Shown: piece by piece, positions 51,310 through 61,778 of the stretch
Position numbering within the stretch: the first letter of the stretch is position 1
Layout: each line of letters opens with the position of its first letter
NCBI RefSeq assembly: GCF_003075075.1
Contig: NZ_QCYM01000001.1
Span: 496,001-560,000 of the forward strand
Length of the DNA stretch: 64,000 bases
Source: Labrenzia sp. 011
Lineage (GTDB): Bacteria; Pseudomonadota; Alphaproteobacteria; Rhizobiales; Stappiaceae
Direction: 5' to 3'
Program-made: the position numbers and the translations under genes
Notes under the pieces: model-generated
The model's input: the letters and a program-made list of their open reading frames with translations, nothing else
Told to the model about the DNA's origin: nothing
Databases searched by the model: none

Positions 51310-51787
51310 ACATTTGAGGTTGGCCGCTTTTGATCTGCCGCGCGGCTGCGCCATTGTCCGTCGGGCAGGCCGAAAGCCTGCAGTCCCTGAAACCGGTCCG
51401 GGCAATATCGCTACAAAGTTCCTGCCATTCGCAGCCCGCGCAGGCGGACCGGATCGAGCCGGCCCGGAATGCCTCTCTGAGGGAGCATATCTGGGCGCTG
51501 CTGAGTGAAAGACGTCCTCCGGTCTCCAGTTTGCAGCCCAGTACTGCAGAGATTTCGTCAACCGCAAGCCGGTCTCTTTCCACCACGCTGCTGCGGCGGC
51601 AGTGACAGGTTGTTTCCTTGAGCATCGGTCGGCAGATGTCATCCGGTCCACTGACGAGCCGCAGCGCTTCGCCGGAGTTCAGCCTCCTGACGATACGGTC
51701 ATAGTTGCGCACGAAATTCGCCGTGTAGCCTTTGCCGAGATAGGTCAGCAGGCACAGGAGGTGATGCGGGCGCAACGAGACGGTCAT
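51308..51787 (-). CDS. DUF1284 family cysteine-rich protein
   Basis: A 159-residue protein matching DUF1284: the start SLRPHHLLCLLTYLGKGYT and NFVRNYDRIVRRL are the family signature. Eight or more cysteines, including C-H-C in KETTCHCRR, CAGCEWQELC and a C near the end, suggest a metal or iron-sulfur site. Function is unknown. The ATG at 51787 starts directly at the conserved segment; the frame is open to 51853, but upstream residues are unlike the family. Ribosome site is weak. It is convergent with popZ and divergent from valS. Confidence 0.75.
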   Translation of the reverse strand: MTVSLRPHHLLCLLTYLGKGYTANFVRNYDRIVRRLNSGEALRLVSGPDDICRPMLKETTCHCRRSSVVERDRLAVDEISAVLGCKLETGGRLSLSSAQICSLREAFRAGSIRSACAGCEWQELCSDIARTGFRDCRLSACPTDNGAAARQIKSGQPQM

Positions 51788-52024
51788 CCCGTTCTTATCG
51801 CAGCAAACCCGCTGCAACCCAAGTCTGGAATTGTTCCTTTCCGGCTCCGGCATGGCTAGAGCCGCACCGGATCCCGGTTCCGGGCTGAAAAGTCGCGATT
51901 TCAGGGCCTTCAGTGCGGGCGTGACGATGGTTTCACGGGTTTACCCGGTTGACTTGCGCCGACGCATCCGATTTACACGATGGCTCACGAATACCGAGAT
52001 TCATCCTCCCATTGAGTGACCCTG

Positions 52025-54856
52025 ATGCTGGATAAGACCTACGACGCGGCCAGTGTTGAGCCGCGGATTTACGAAACCTGGGAACAGGCGGGGGCCTTCA
52101 AGGCCGGTGCCGGCGCCAAGGACGGCGCGCCCACCTATTCCATCGTAATTCCGCCGCCCAATGTGACAGGTTCGCTGCACATGGGCCACGCGCTGAACAA
52201 CACGCTGCAGGACATCCTCGTGCGCTTCGAGCGCATGCGCGGCAAGGATGTTCTCTGGCAGCCGGGCATGGACCATGCGGGCATCGCCACCCAGATGGTC
52301 GTCGAGCGCCAGATGATGGAGCGCCAGGAGCCCGGACGCCGGGACATCGGCCGTGCGGCATTCGTCGAGAAGGTCTGGTCCTGGAAGAACGAATCCGGGG
52401 GCATGATCTTCAATCAGCTCAAGCGTCTCGGCGCCTCCTGCGACTGGAGCCGGGAACGGTTCACCATGGACGACGGCCTGTCCAGCGCCGTTCTCAAGGT
52501 GTTCATTCAGCTCTACCGCGAAAATCTGATTTACAAGGACAAGCGCCTCGTCAACTGGGACCCGGCGCTGCTGACCGCAATTTCCGATCTTGAGGTCGAA
52601 CAAAGAGAGCTGAACGGTCATCTCTGGCATTTCCGCTATCCCCTGGAAGGCGGCGCGACCTATGAAGCGCCCGTCGACTGGGATGACGAAGGCAAACCGA
52701 CTGCGTTTGAAACGCGGGACTATATCGTTGTCGCAACGACCCGGCCGGAAACCATGCTCGGCGACACCGCTGTCGCGGTGAACCCCGAGGACCCCAAATA
52801 CCGGGATCTTATCGGCAAGCATGTCGTTCTGCCGCTCGTCGGTCGCCTGATTCCGATCGTTGCCGACGACTACGCCGATCCGGACGCCGGTTCGGGTGCC
52901 GTCAAGATCACGCCTGCCCATGATTTCAACGACTTCGAGGTCGGAAAACGGCACGGACTTCCCATGATCAGCGTCCTCGATCGCGAGGCCAATGTCACGC
53001 TGAAGGACAATCCGGAATTCCTCGACGGTCTGACCCCGGACGCGACACAGCGCGCCCTATGGGAGCAGCTGGAAGGCCAGGACCGCTTTGCCGCGCGCAA
53101 GCGGATCGTCGAGTTCTTCGAGGAGGCCGGCCTGCTCGACAGGATCGAGGACCACAAGCACATGGTGCCGCACGGCGACCGGGGCGGTGTTCCGATCGAG
53201 CCGCTTCTGACCGACCAGTGGTATGTGGACGCCAAGACGCTTGCCAAACCGGCGATCGCTTCGGTTCGCGAGGGCCGTACCAGATTCGTTCCGGCAAACT
53301 GGGACAAGACCTACTACGAGTGGATGGAAAACATCCAGCCGTGGTGTGTGTCCCGCCAGCTCTGGTGGGGACACCAGATCCCCGCCTGGTACGGACCTGA
53401 CGGCGGCCTGTTCGTTGAAGAAAGCGAAGATGCGGCGATTGCAGCTGCCAGGGCGCACTACGGCAAGGACATCGAGGTCACCGATATCGAGACCGCGCTG
53501 GCCTCCTGGGAAGGCAATGCCGGAGACGCGGTCCTGATTTACCGTGACGAGGATGTACTCGACACCTGGTTTTCCTCCGCACTGTGGCCGTTCTCCACCC
53601 TGGGCTGGCCCGAAGAAACGCCGGAACTTGAAAAATACTTCCCGACATCGGTGCTGATCACCGGATTCGACATCATTTTCTTCTGGGTTGCCCGGATGAT
53701 GATGATGTCCAAGCACTTCATGAAGGAAGAACCCTTCGCGGACGTCTATATTCATGCTCTCGTTCGGGACGAGAAAGGGCAGAAGATGTCCAAGTCCAAG
53801 GGCAACGTCATCGACCCGCTTGCCCTGATCGAGGAATTCGGCGCAGACGCCCTGCGGTTCACGCTGGCGGCCATGGCCGCGCAGGGACGGGATATCAAGC
53901 TGGCGACCAGCCGGGTGGCCGGTTACCGGAATTTCACCACCAAACTCTGGAACGCGGCCCGCTTTGCCGAAATGAACGGCTGTGTCCGGGTGGAGGGATT
54001 CGATCCTGCATCCACGCAACACATACTCAACCGCTGGATCGCGACCGAAATGGGCCGGTGCATCTCCGACGTGACCTCCGCGATCGAAAGCTACCGTTTC
54101 AATGACGCGGCCGGTGCTGCCTACCGGTTCATCTGGAACACCTTCTGCGACTGGTACCTGGAACTCGCCAAGCCGATCTTCAATGGCGATGACGAGGCGG
54201 CGAAAGCCGAAACGCGTGCGACCGCCGCATGGGCCCTCGACGAGATCCTCAAGGTGCTGCATCCCTTCATGCCGTTCCTGACGGAGGAACTCTGGGAGCG
54301 CCTCGGCGACAACGGCGTGAAGACCGGTTCCCTGCTCATGCAGACCGCCTGGCCCGAGCCGAAAGTTGCCGACGACAACGCGGCGGGAGAAATCAACTGG
54401 CTGGTGACTCTGATTTCCGAAATCCGGTCGGTTCGCGCGGAAATGAACGTGCCTGCGGGAGCGAAGGTGGCTGTCGTCGTCGCCGGAGCCAATGATCTGA
54501 CCCGCAGCCGGCTCAAATCCCACGAGGCCGCGATCTTGCGCCTGGCCCGTGCCGAGACGATCGAGACCGCCGATGCGGCCCCTTCCGGCGCAGCCCAGAT
54601 CATCGTTGGTGAGGCTACCGTATGTCTGCCGCTGGCCGGTGTCATCGATCTCGGCGCCGAAAAGGCGCGGCTTCAGAAGGAAGCCGGCAAGCTTGAAGAT
54701 GAGATCGCCAAGATCTCGAAGAAGCTCTCAAATCCGAAATTCGTCGAGAAAGCTCCGGAAGATGTGGTCGAGGGAGAGCGGGAAAAGGTGGCAGTTGCGA
54801 GCGAGAAGCTGGAGAAGGTGGGCATTGCCCTGAAGCGGCTGGCTGAAATCGGCTGA
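52025..54856 (+). CDS. valS: Valyl-tRNA synthetase
   Basis: A 943-residue class Ia aminoacyl-tRNA synthetase that charges tRNA-Val. The HIGH motif is LHMGH in PNVTGSLHMGHA (about 46-57) and KMSKS is in GQKMSKSKGN; the editing domain has TTRPETMLGDTAVAVNP. The C terminus carries the ValS coiled-coil arm (LQKEAGKLEDEIAKISKKL). I start at the ATG at 52025, which gives LDKTYDAASVEPRIYETW as in relatives; a GTG three codons upstream (52016) is also in frame. The gene follows the popZ/DUF1284 pair in the usual Rhizobiales neighbourhood. Confidence 0.95.
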   Translation: MLDKTYDAASVEPRIYETWEQAGAFKAGAGAKDGAPTYSIVIPPPNVTGSLHMGHALNNTLQDILVRFERMRGKDVLWQPGMDHAGIATQMVVERQMMERQEPGRRDIGRAAFVEKVWSWKNESGGMIFNQLKRLGASCDWSRERFTMDDGLSSAVLKVFIQLYRENLIYKDKRLVNWDPALLTAISDLEVEQRELNGHLWHFRYPLEGGATYEAPVDWDDEGKPTAFETRDYIVVATTRPETMLGDTAVAVNPEDPKYRDLIGKHVVLPLVGRLIPIVADDYADPDAGSGAVKITPAHDFNDFEVGKRHGLPMISVLDREANVTLKDNPEFLDGLTPDATQRALWEQLEGQDRFAARKRIVEFFEEAGLLDRIEDHKHMVPHGDRGGVPIEPLLTDQWYVDAKTLAKPAIASVREGRTRFVPANWDKTYYEWMENIQPWCVSRQLWWGHQIPAWYGPDGGLFVEESEDAAIAAARAHYGKDIEVTDIETALASWEGNAGDAVLIYRDEDVLDTWFSSALWPFSTLGWPEETPELEKYFPTSVLITGFDIIFFWVARMMMMSKHFMKEEPFADVYIHALVRDEKGQKMSKSKGNVIDPLALIEEFGADALRFTLAAMAAQGRDIKLATSRVAGYRNFTTKLWNAARFAEMNGCVRVEGFDPASTQHILNRWIATEMGRCISDVTSAIESYRFNDAAGAAYRFIWNTFCDWYLELAKPIFNGDDEAAKAETRATAAWALDEILKVLHPFMPFLTEELWERLGDNGVKTGSLLMQTAWPEPKVADDNAAGEINWLVTLISEIRSVRAEMNVPAGAKVAVVVAGANDLTRSRLKSHEAAILRLARAETIETADAAPSGAAQIIVGEATVCLPLAGVIDLGAEKARLQKEAGKLEDEIAKISKKLSNPKFVEKAPEDVVEGEREKVAVASEKLEKVGIALKRLAEIG

Positions 54857-54980
54857 ACCGGGCTTGCGGTTTCGAGAGGGAATTGTCTTTTCGGGGCCGC
54901 AATTCGGTGCTAGCGGGAACGTCCACATGCTCTGGCGGCATGGAATCTGTATGAGGTTGATGGCTGACTTGAGTGAGACA

Positions 54981-55508
54981 ATGAAAGCGGCAATTCGCAT
55001 CCTGAAGGGACTGGGTGTCGCGGCGATTGCCGTGACGGCGGTGAGCGCATCCGCACATGCGGAAAAAATCGAAAATCCCGTTGCTGTCTTTTCCGGTCTC
55101 GACAAGATCACCGGACGCATCATTTCCTTTGATGTCTATATCGGCGAGACGGTCCAGTTCGGGGCCCTGCAGGTGACGCCCCGCGTCTGCCACACGCGCC
55201 CTCAGACCGAGTCGCCGCTGACCACCGGCTTTGTCCAGGTGGACGAGATCACGCTCAACAACGAAGTCCGGCGGATCTTTTCCGGCTGGATGTACGCCGC
55301 CAGCCCCGGCCTGCATGCGGTGGAACATCCGGTCTACGATATCTGGCTGACCGACTGCAAACTCGCGTCGAGCGTACCACCTCCCGAAGACTATGACGGC
55401 CCGCCGATCACCGGCGTTGTGGCCGAGGGCGAGGATCCGTTGGCCGGTCCCGATGACGGTGTTGAAAGCGGACCGGGCATCCCCAGGCCGAAGCCCTTTG
55501 ATGGCTGA
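54981..55508 (+). CDS. DUF2155 secreted protein
   Basis: A 175-residue exported protein recognisable as DUF2155. The signal peptide (residues 1-27) ends near SAHAE. The mature N-terminal half has the family features: NPVAVFSGLDKITGRIISFD, QFGALQVTPRVCHTRP and the second cysteine in YDIWLTDCKL, a likely disulfide pair. The acidic, proline-rich tail is probably disordered. In other alphaproteobacteria this family is found near genes for complex I assembly or protein export; its function is unproved. The ATG at 54981 is chosen over upstream in-frame starts because the signal peptide begins there. Confidence 0.82.
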   Translation: MKAAIRILKGLGVAAIAVTAVSASAHAEKIENPVAVFSGLDKITGRIISFDVYIGETVQFGALQVTPRVCHTRPQTESPLTTGFVQVDEITLNNEVRRIFSGWMYAASPGLHAVEHPVYDIWLTDCKLASSVPPPEDYDGPPITGVVAEGEDPLAGPDDGVESGPGIPRPKPFDG

Positions 55509-55617
55509 GCTGGCAAGAGAGGCAGAATGCCGGTAACGGCAGGGGCAAACGCTGTGAACAGCGGTTCTGCCTAGGGGGAAATCCCCGTTCAGCTCTCACA
55601 TGTCCGGAAAATCTTGT

Positions 55618-55645
55618 AAAAAAAGCCCGCTGAGACAGCGGGCTT
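55618..55645 (-). terminator. Rho-independent terminator of the alpha/beta hydrolase gene
   Basis: The stem AAGCCCGCTG/CAGCGGGCTT has loop AGA; on the minus strand it runs into seven T residues (plus-strand A-run 55618-55624). It begins 16 bases past the stop at 55661. Confidence 0.92.
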
Positions 55646-55660
55646 CACAGGTTCGGAAGA

Positions 55661-56329
55661 TCAGTCGACGTTGAGGTAATCCGCCGGGGTCAACCCGAGC
55701 CGTCCGTCGACATAAGTGCCGCAGCGCTCGATCAGCTCATCCAGATCGTTTTCGAAGAAATGGTTGGCGCCGGGAATGGTTTCGTGATCGATCACGATGC
55801 CCTTCTGGGTTTTCAGCTTGTCGACCAGTGTCTGGACATCCTTCTGCGGCACGACCTTGTCGTTGTCGCCATGGATGATCAGGCCGGATGACGGGCAGGG
55901 GGCCAGGAAGGAGAAGTCGTGCAGGTTCGCCGGCGGTGCGACGGAGATGAAGCCTTCGACTTCCGGGCGACGCATCAGCAGCTGCATGCCGATCCAGGCG
56001 CCGAAGGAAAAGCCGGCGATCCAGCAGGCGCGGGCATCCGTATGAACGGTCTGCACCCAGTCGAGCGCGGCCGCTGCGTCGGACAATTCGCCCTGACCGT
56101 GATCGAAGGTACCCTGGGAACGGCCGACACCGCGGAAATTGAAGCGCAATACGGCAAACCCGCGCCGGGCGAACATGTAGTACATCTGATAAACAATCTG
56201 GTTGTTCATCGTGCCGCCGAACTGGGGATGCAAGTGCAGAACCAGCGCGATGGGCGCGTTCCGTTTTCTTGCGGGATGGAACCGGCCCTCGAGCCGGCCG
56301 GCGGGACCATTGAAGATCACTTCGGGCAT
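55661..56329 (-). CDS. Alpha/beta hydrolase (dienelactone-hydrolase-like)
   Basis: A 222-residue hydrolase. The nucleophile elbow is GFSFGAW, with an aspartate in HGDNDKVVP and a histidine in GANHFF completing the triad. The N terminus PEVIFNGPAGRLEGRF and RGVGRSQG are typical of a conserved alphaproteobacterial group (COG2945). It is cytosolic; the substrate is unknown. The ATG at 56329 is used, with AAGGA eleven bases upstream; a TTG at 56350 is possible. It diverges from the suf operon, sharing a 298-base promoter region. Confidence 0.87.
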   Translation of the reverse strand: MPEVIFNGPAGRLEGRFHPARKRNAPIALVLHLHPQFGGTMNNQIVYQMYYMFARRGFAVLRFNFRGVGRSQGTFDHGQGELSDAAAALDWVQTVHTDARACWIAGFSFGAWIGMQLLMRRPEVEGFISVAPPANLHDFSFLAPCPSSGLIIHGDNDKVVPQKDVQTLVDKLKTQKGIVIDHETIPGANHFFENDLDELIERCGTYVDGRLGLTPADYLNVD

Positions 56330-56452
56330 GAAGCGCTGTGTCCTTGTCAAATTGTCGCGCCAGGTGATTGGCGCTGGATTTTCAGAGTCGTGTTACGTGA
56401 TTTCCCGTAACTCTAAACTTGACTCTTTGGCTCCGAGTTTCTAGAACCTTGT

Positions 56453-56469
56453 TTAGAATTATTCGAAAG
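56453..56469 (+). promoter_or_regulatory. Irr-type iron control element upstream of suf
   Basis: TTTAGAA-TTA-TTCGAAA differs at one base from the perfect inverted repeat TTTAGAA-N3-TTCTAAA known as the Irr box (ICE). It lies 158 bases before the first suf gene. Irr senses haem/iron status in Rhizobiales and is known to act on suf in Agrobacterium. A second small palindrome, TTCTAGAA, lies 12 bases upstream (56440-56447). Confidence 0.6.
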
Positions 56470-56568
56470 TTCGCGCCACCCACTCAGTTGCAGACGACGC
56501 TCGGTTCGACCGGTTGGGGGGTGTTATCGTCATCACAGCGGAAAATTTCAAGTTTTTCGAACATGTGT

Positions 56569-56598
56569 TTGACTTTAAAGAGAAATTTCGACCCTAAA
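56569..56598 (+). promoter_or_regulatory. Candidate suf operon promoter
   Basis: TTGACT at 56569-56574 and CCTAAA at 56593-56598, 18 bases apart, 30-60 bases before the first suf gene. The -35 box is good; the -10 box is poor, as is common for promoters that need an activator. Confidence 0.35.
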
Positions 56599-56627
56599 CA
56601 AGCACAGTCTCAGGCAGAATAGGTGTC

Positions 56628-57797
56628 ATGCAGCGCCGCTTCGATCCGATCTACCTTGACCACAACGCCGGCGGGCCGCTCAGACCCGTCGCGCGTGCGG
56701 CCATGATCGAGGCGCTGGAAGACACGGGCAACGCCTCTTCCGTTCATGGTCATGGGCGCAGGGCGCGTGGCCGGATAGAAGCCGCGAGAGAGAAGGTTGC
56801 CCGTCTTTGCGGCGCCGGCAGCAGGGCCGTGACCTTCGTCTCCGGAGGCACGGAAGCCAATATGACAGCGCTGTCGCCCGCCTGGCAGGACAGGGGCGCG
56901 CCGGTCTACCTCGACAAGCTGTTCATGAGTGCGGTCGAACACCCCTCGGTCGCTTCCGGCGGACGGTTTCCCGTTGCCGACCATGTGGTTGTCCCCGTTG
57001 ATTCCGACGGCCGCCTCTTGCTGGATGCGCTCGAGACGGTGGTGAAGGATGCCAGCCCGGGTCTGATCTCGGTCATGGCCGCAAACAACGAGACCGGCGT
57101 GATCCAGCCGCTGGCGGAAATCGGCGCGCTTGCCGAGAAACATGGTCATTTCTTTCACGTGGACGCGGTTCAGGCCGCAGGCCGGATGGAAATCGACATG
57201 GACGCCTGGCGGGCGGATGCCATCACCGTGTCGGCCCACAAGTTCGGCGGGCCGCAAGGCTGCGGCGCCGTGGTCGTCAGGTCGACCGCGCGTGTGCCGT
57301 CTCCCCTGATGGTTGGTGGCGGGCAGGAAAACTGGCGGCGGGGCGGTACGGAAAATGTCGCCGCGCTTGCCGGATTTGGAGCTGCGGCGGAAGCGGCTCT
57401 TGAAGAAGCGTCACAAACACGCCATCTCGCAGAGATGAGGGTGAGGCTCGAGACAGGGCTGCGGAGCGTGTGTCCGGCCACCGTCATCTTCGGAGAAGCC
57501 GCGGATCGTCTCGATAACACAAGCTGTTTCGCCGTACCGGGCGTTGCGGCGGAAACCGCGTTGATCGCGCTGGATCTCGATCACGTATCCCTGTCGTCCG
57601 GTTCTGCCTGTTCCTCGGGAAAAGTGTCAGTATCGCATGTTCTGACGGCAATGGGTATCAGGGAAGAGCTTGCCCGCTGCGCCCTTCGAGTCAGCATGGG
57701 CTGGAACACGACGGGCCCCGAGATCGACAGGGTTCTCGAGCTATGGCCGCGGATTGTCGACCGGCTCAACCCGGAGGCTCGCCACAGGGCGGCCTGA
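56628..57797 (+). CDS. Cysteine desulfurase, NifS/IscS type (first of suf operon)
   Basis: A 389-residue class I cysteine desulfurase. PLP lysine is in [12 protein letters not shown]; the mobile-loop cysteine is in [17 protein letters not shown], the extended loop of group I enzymes. It takes sulfur from cysteine for Fe-S cluster assembly or thio-modification. Agrobacterium and relatives have the same gene (sufS2) at the head of suf, ahead of a group II sufS later in the operon, as here. The N terminus [13 protein letters not shown] is complete. The sufB gene starts 109 bases downstream. Confidence 0.9.
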   Translation: MQRRFDPIYLDHNAGGPLRPVARAAMIEALEDTGNASSVHGHGRRARGRIEAAREKVARLCGAGSRAVTFVSGGTEANMTALSPAWQDRGAPVYLDKLFMSAVEHPSVASGGRFPVADHVVVPVDSDGRLLLDALETVVKDASPGLISVMAANNETGVIQPLAEIGALAEKHGHFFHVDAVQAAGRMEIDMDAWRADAITVSAHKFGGPQGCGAVVVRSTARVPSPLMVGGGQENWRRGGTENVAALAGFGAAAEAALEEASQTRHLAEMRVRLETGLRSVCPATVIFGEAADRLDNTSCFAVPGVAAETALIALDLDHVSLSSGSACSSGKVSVSHVLTAMGIREELARCALRVSMGWNTTGPEIDRVLELWPRIVDRLNPEARHRAA

Positions 57798-57906
57798 AAA
57801 CGGAATTCGGTGGGATCCCCACCGGCAGGAAAACAGCAGACAAGTCTTCCTTGTCTGCCTGATTGTTCGAGTTGCGGGCAGGGCGCCCGCTGATTGGAGG
57901 CAAGAT

Positions 57907-59379
<1,473 letters not shown>

Positions 59380-59440
59380 ATCCCGGCATCGAACGACATG
59401 AATTGGGCCGAAGGGCCGCTGAATTTACGAGGATTATCTC

Positions 59441-60196
59441 ATGCTTGAGATCAAGAACCTGCACGCCCGCATCGCGGAAGACCATACGGAAATCCTGCAT
59501 GGCGTCGACCTGACGGTCAACGCGGGCGAAGTGCATGCCATCATGGGGCCGAACGGCTCCGGCAAGTCCACCCTGTCCTACGTCCTGGCTGGCAAGGACG
59601 ACTACGAAGTCACGGAAGGCGAAGTGCTCTTCAATGGCCGCAACATGCTGGACATGTCGCCGGACGAGCGCGCCGCTGCCGGCATGTTCCTGGCGTTCCA
59701 GTACCCGATCGAGATCCCGGGTGTTGCCACCATGGAATTCCTGAAAACGGCCATGAATGCGCAGCGCAAGGCGCGCGGTGAGCCCCAGCTTTCCATTCCC
59801 GACTTCATGAAGCGGGTCAAGGAAGCCGCCGGCTTTCTCAACGTGTCCATGGACATGCTGAAGCGGCCGCTCAATGTCGGCTTCTCCGGCGGCGAGAAGA
59901 AACGTGCCGAAATCCTGCAGATGTCCCTGCTGGAGCCGAAGCTCTGCGTGCTCGACGAAACCGATTCCGGCCTGGACATCGATGCGTTGCGCATCGTCTC
60001 CGACGGCGTCAACAAGCTGCGCGGACCGGACCGGGCCATGGTGGTGATCACCCACTACCAGCGCTTGCTGGATCACATCGTCCCGGACGTGGTGCATGTC
60101 CTGTCGAAAGGCCGGATCGTCAAGACCGGCGACAAGGATCTGGCGCTCGAACTGGAAAAGAACGGCTACGCCGACTACGTCGACGCCGCGGCTTGA
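59441..60196 (+). CDS. sufC: SufC ATPase of Fe-S cluster assembly
   Basis: A 251-residue ABC-type ATPase without a membrane partner. Walker A is GPNGSGKST (36-44), the signature is FSGGEKKRAEI, and Walker B is LCVLDETDSGLD, which has the SufC-specific DETDSGLD. ATP hydrolysis reshapes SufBD to let clusters form. It is co-directional with sufB and ends 14 bases before the sufD ATG. Confidence 0.96.
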   Translation: MLEIKNLHARIAEDHTEILHGVDLTVNAGEVHAIMGPNGSGKSTLSYVLAGKDDYEVTEGEVLFNGRNMLDMSPDERAAAGMFLAFQYPIEIPGVATMEFLKTAMNAQRKARGEPQLSIPDFMKRVKEAAGFLNVSMDMLKRPLNVGFSGGEKKRAEILQMSLLEPKLCVLDETDSGLDIDALRIVSDGVNKLRGPDRAMVVITHYQRLLDHIVPDVVHVLSKGRIVKTGDKDLALELEKNGYADYVDAAA

Positions 60197-60210
60197 GGGA
60201 GCAATCCGAC

Positions 60211-61530
60211 ATGAATGCAAGCGTCCCCATCAAGCACACCCAGGCGGAAAGCGATCTGATCGGTCGCTTCGACACCGCCAGGGGTGCTCTGACCGGTTCC
60301 GTGGCGGTTACCGCCCTCAGGGAAGCCGCTGTCAGCCAGATCCGCGACAAGGGTCTGCCGCACCGGCGCGTCGAGGAATACAAATACACCGACCTGCGCG
60401 CCTTCATGAAGGCGGCGGCACCAATGGCCGCCGCAGCAGATGAAGCCACGGTCAGAACCCTTCTGGACAGCCATGATGCCTTTGATGGCCTGGAGCGCTA
60501 CCGGATCGTTGTTGCCAATGGGGCCTTTCTTCCCGGCCTCTCGGATATCGAGGCCCTGGCAGGCGAAGGCGTAAGCGTCGCCAGCCTGACGGAAGAGCTC
60601 GCCGGCCCGCATGGCGCACAATTACTTGCCTCGCCCAAATCCGCGGCCAATGACGGGGTCCTGGCCCTGAACACCGCATTCGTTCAGGGCGGCGTGGTGG
60701 TGACCGTGAAGGAGGGGGCCGAGGTCTCCAGGCCGGTGGAACTGATTCACGTGGCGGCCTCGGCCGGCGCGCAGATCAGCCGGAACAGGATCGTTGTCGC
60801 CAAGGGGGCGAAACTGTCCCTGCTGGAAACCTTTGCCGGCGACAGCGGAGATGGTGAAATCAATACGGTGTTCGACTATGACGTCGCCGACAGTGCCTCG
60901 CTTGCGACGACGCGGCTGATCGTCGGCCAGTCCCATGCCGCCCGTCTGTTCACGTCGATCACGACCATCGGTGCAAAGGCCGAGTTCAAGTCCCTCGGTT
61001 TCATCGCCGGCCCGCGGTTCACGCGGAACCAGCAATTCGTCAATTTCGCCGGTGAGAATTCCAACGCCGGGATCTATGGCGTCACCATGGCACGCGATGA
61101 GGATCTGGCGGACCAGACCCTGATCGTCGACCACGCGGTTCCCAATTGCAACAGCCGCGAGTTCTTCAAGACGGTTCTCGACGGTCGGGCGAAGGGCGTA
61201 TACCAGGGGCGCATCAACGTTGCCCCGCACGCCCAGAAGACCGATGGCGAAATGATGACCCAGGCGCTGCTCCTCTCCGAGGAGGCGGAAATGGCCAACA
61301 AGCCGGAACTGGAAATCTTCGCCGACGACGTGATTTGCGCTCACGGGGCAACCAGCGGCCAGATCGACGAGGACCTGCTGTTCTACCTGCGTGCCCGCGG
61401 TATCCCGGAAGACGAGGCCAGAACGCTCCTGGTGCTTGCCTTCCTTGCCGAGGCGATCGAGGAATATGGCGAGGATGACGTGACCGAAGGCCTTGAAGCG
61501 CGCGTGCGCGACTGGCTCACCGGTCACTAG
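60211..61530 (+). CDS. sufD: Fe-S cluster assembly protein SufD
   Basis: A 439-residue SufB paralogue. The family C-terminal half is clear: GIYGVTMARDEDLADQTLIV, VPNCNSREFFKTVLDGRAKG, YQGRINVAPHAQKTDG and CAHGATSGQIDEDLLFYLRARG (given in parts). The last contains the conserved histidine used at the SufB-SufD site. It forms SufBC2D with the two upstream gene products and helps iron entry. The ATG at 60211 with GGGAG before it is chosen over a TTG at 60193. The gap of 248 bases to sufS is the largest in the operon. Confidence 0.95.
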   Translation: MNASVPIKHTQAESDLIGRFDTARGALTGSVAVTALREAAVSQIRDKGLPHRRVEEYKYTDLRAFMKAAAPMAAAADEATVRTLLDSHDAFDGLERYRIVVANGAFLPGLSDIEALAGEGVSVASLTEELAGPHGAQLLASPKSAANDGVLALNTAFVQGGVVVTVKEGAEVSRPVELIHVAASAGAQISRNRIVVAKGAKLSLLETFAGDSGDGEINTVFDYDVADSASLATTRLIVGQSHAARLFTSITTIGAKAEFKSLGFIAGPRFTRNQQFVNFAGENSNAGIYGVTMARDEDLADQTLIVDHAVPNCNSREFFKTVLDGRAKGVYQGRINVAPHAQKTDGEMMTQALLLSEEAEMANKPELEIFADDVICAHGATSGQIDEDLLFYLRARGIPEDEARTLLVLAFLAEAIEEYGEDDVTEGLEARVRDWLTGH

Positions 61531-61778
61531 ATCGGCGAGCTGCCAGTCCGGTGCGACTGGGGTTTGAAAGCCGATCGGATTCAAAATGTCGGGGTATCTT
61601 GCCCGCGCCCAGCCGCGCGAGCGATTCTCCGGAGACAAGACGGCCATCGTAGCCGGGTCTTGCGGCGATCCATTCAGCACCCGGCCACGGGGTCGTGGGC
61701 GGACTGTGACGGGAATGGACGCCGAAGCCGCCTCACGGTGTGCCGGACAGGCGATCTGGAAACAAGGAGCAGCGGCGC
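61531..61778. other. Gap between sufD and sufS
   Basis: About 248 bases with no convincing gene and no clear terminator or promoter. Open frames crossing it have arginine-rich, non-coding-like translations. Its length suggests that a gene was lost here or that sufS has a second promoter, but I cannot point to either. Confidence 0.4.

Noticed and set aside
56420..56450. RirA iron-responsive operator (TGA-N9-TCA) upstream of suf
   Set aside because: The best candidate reads TGA-N9-TCC; one mismatch in six fixed bases is too common to call.
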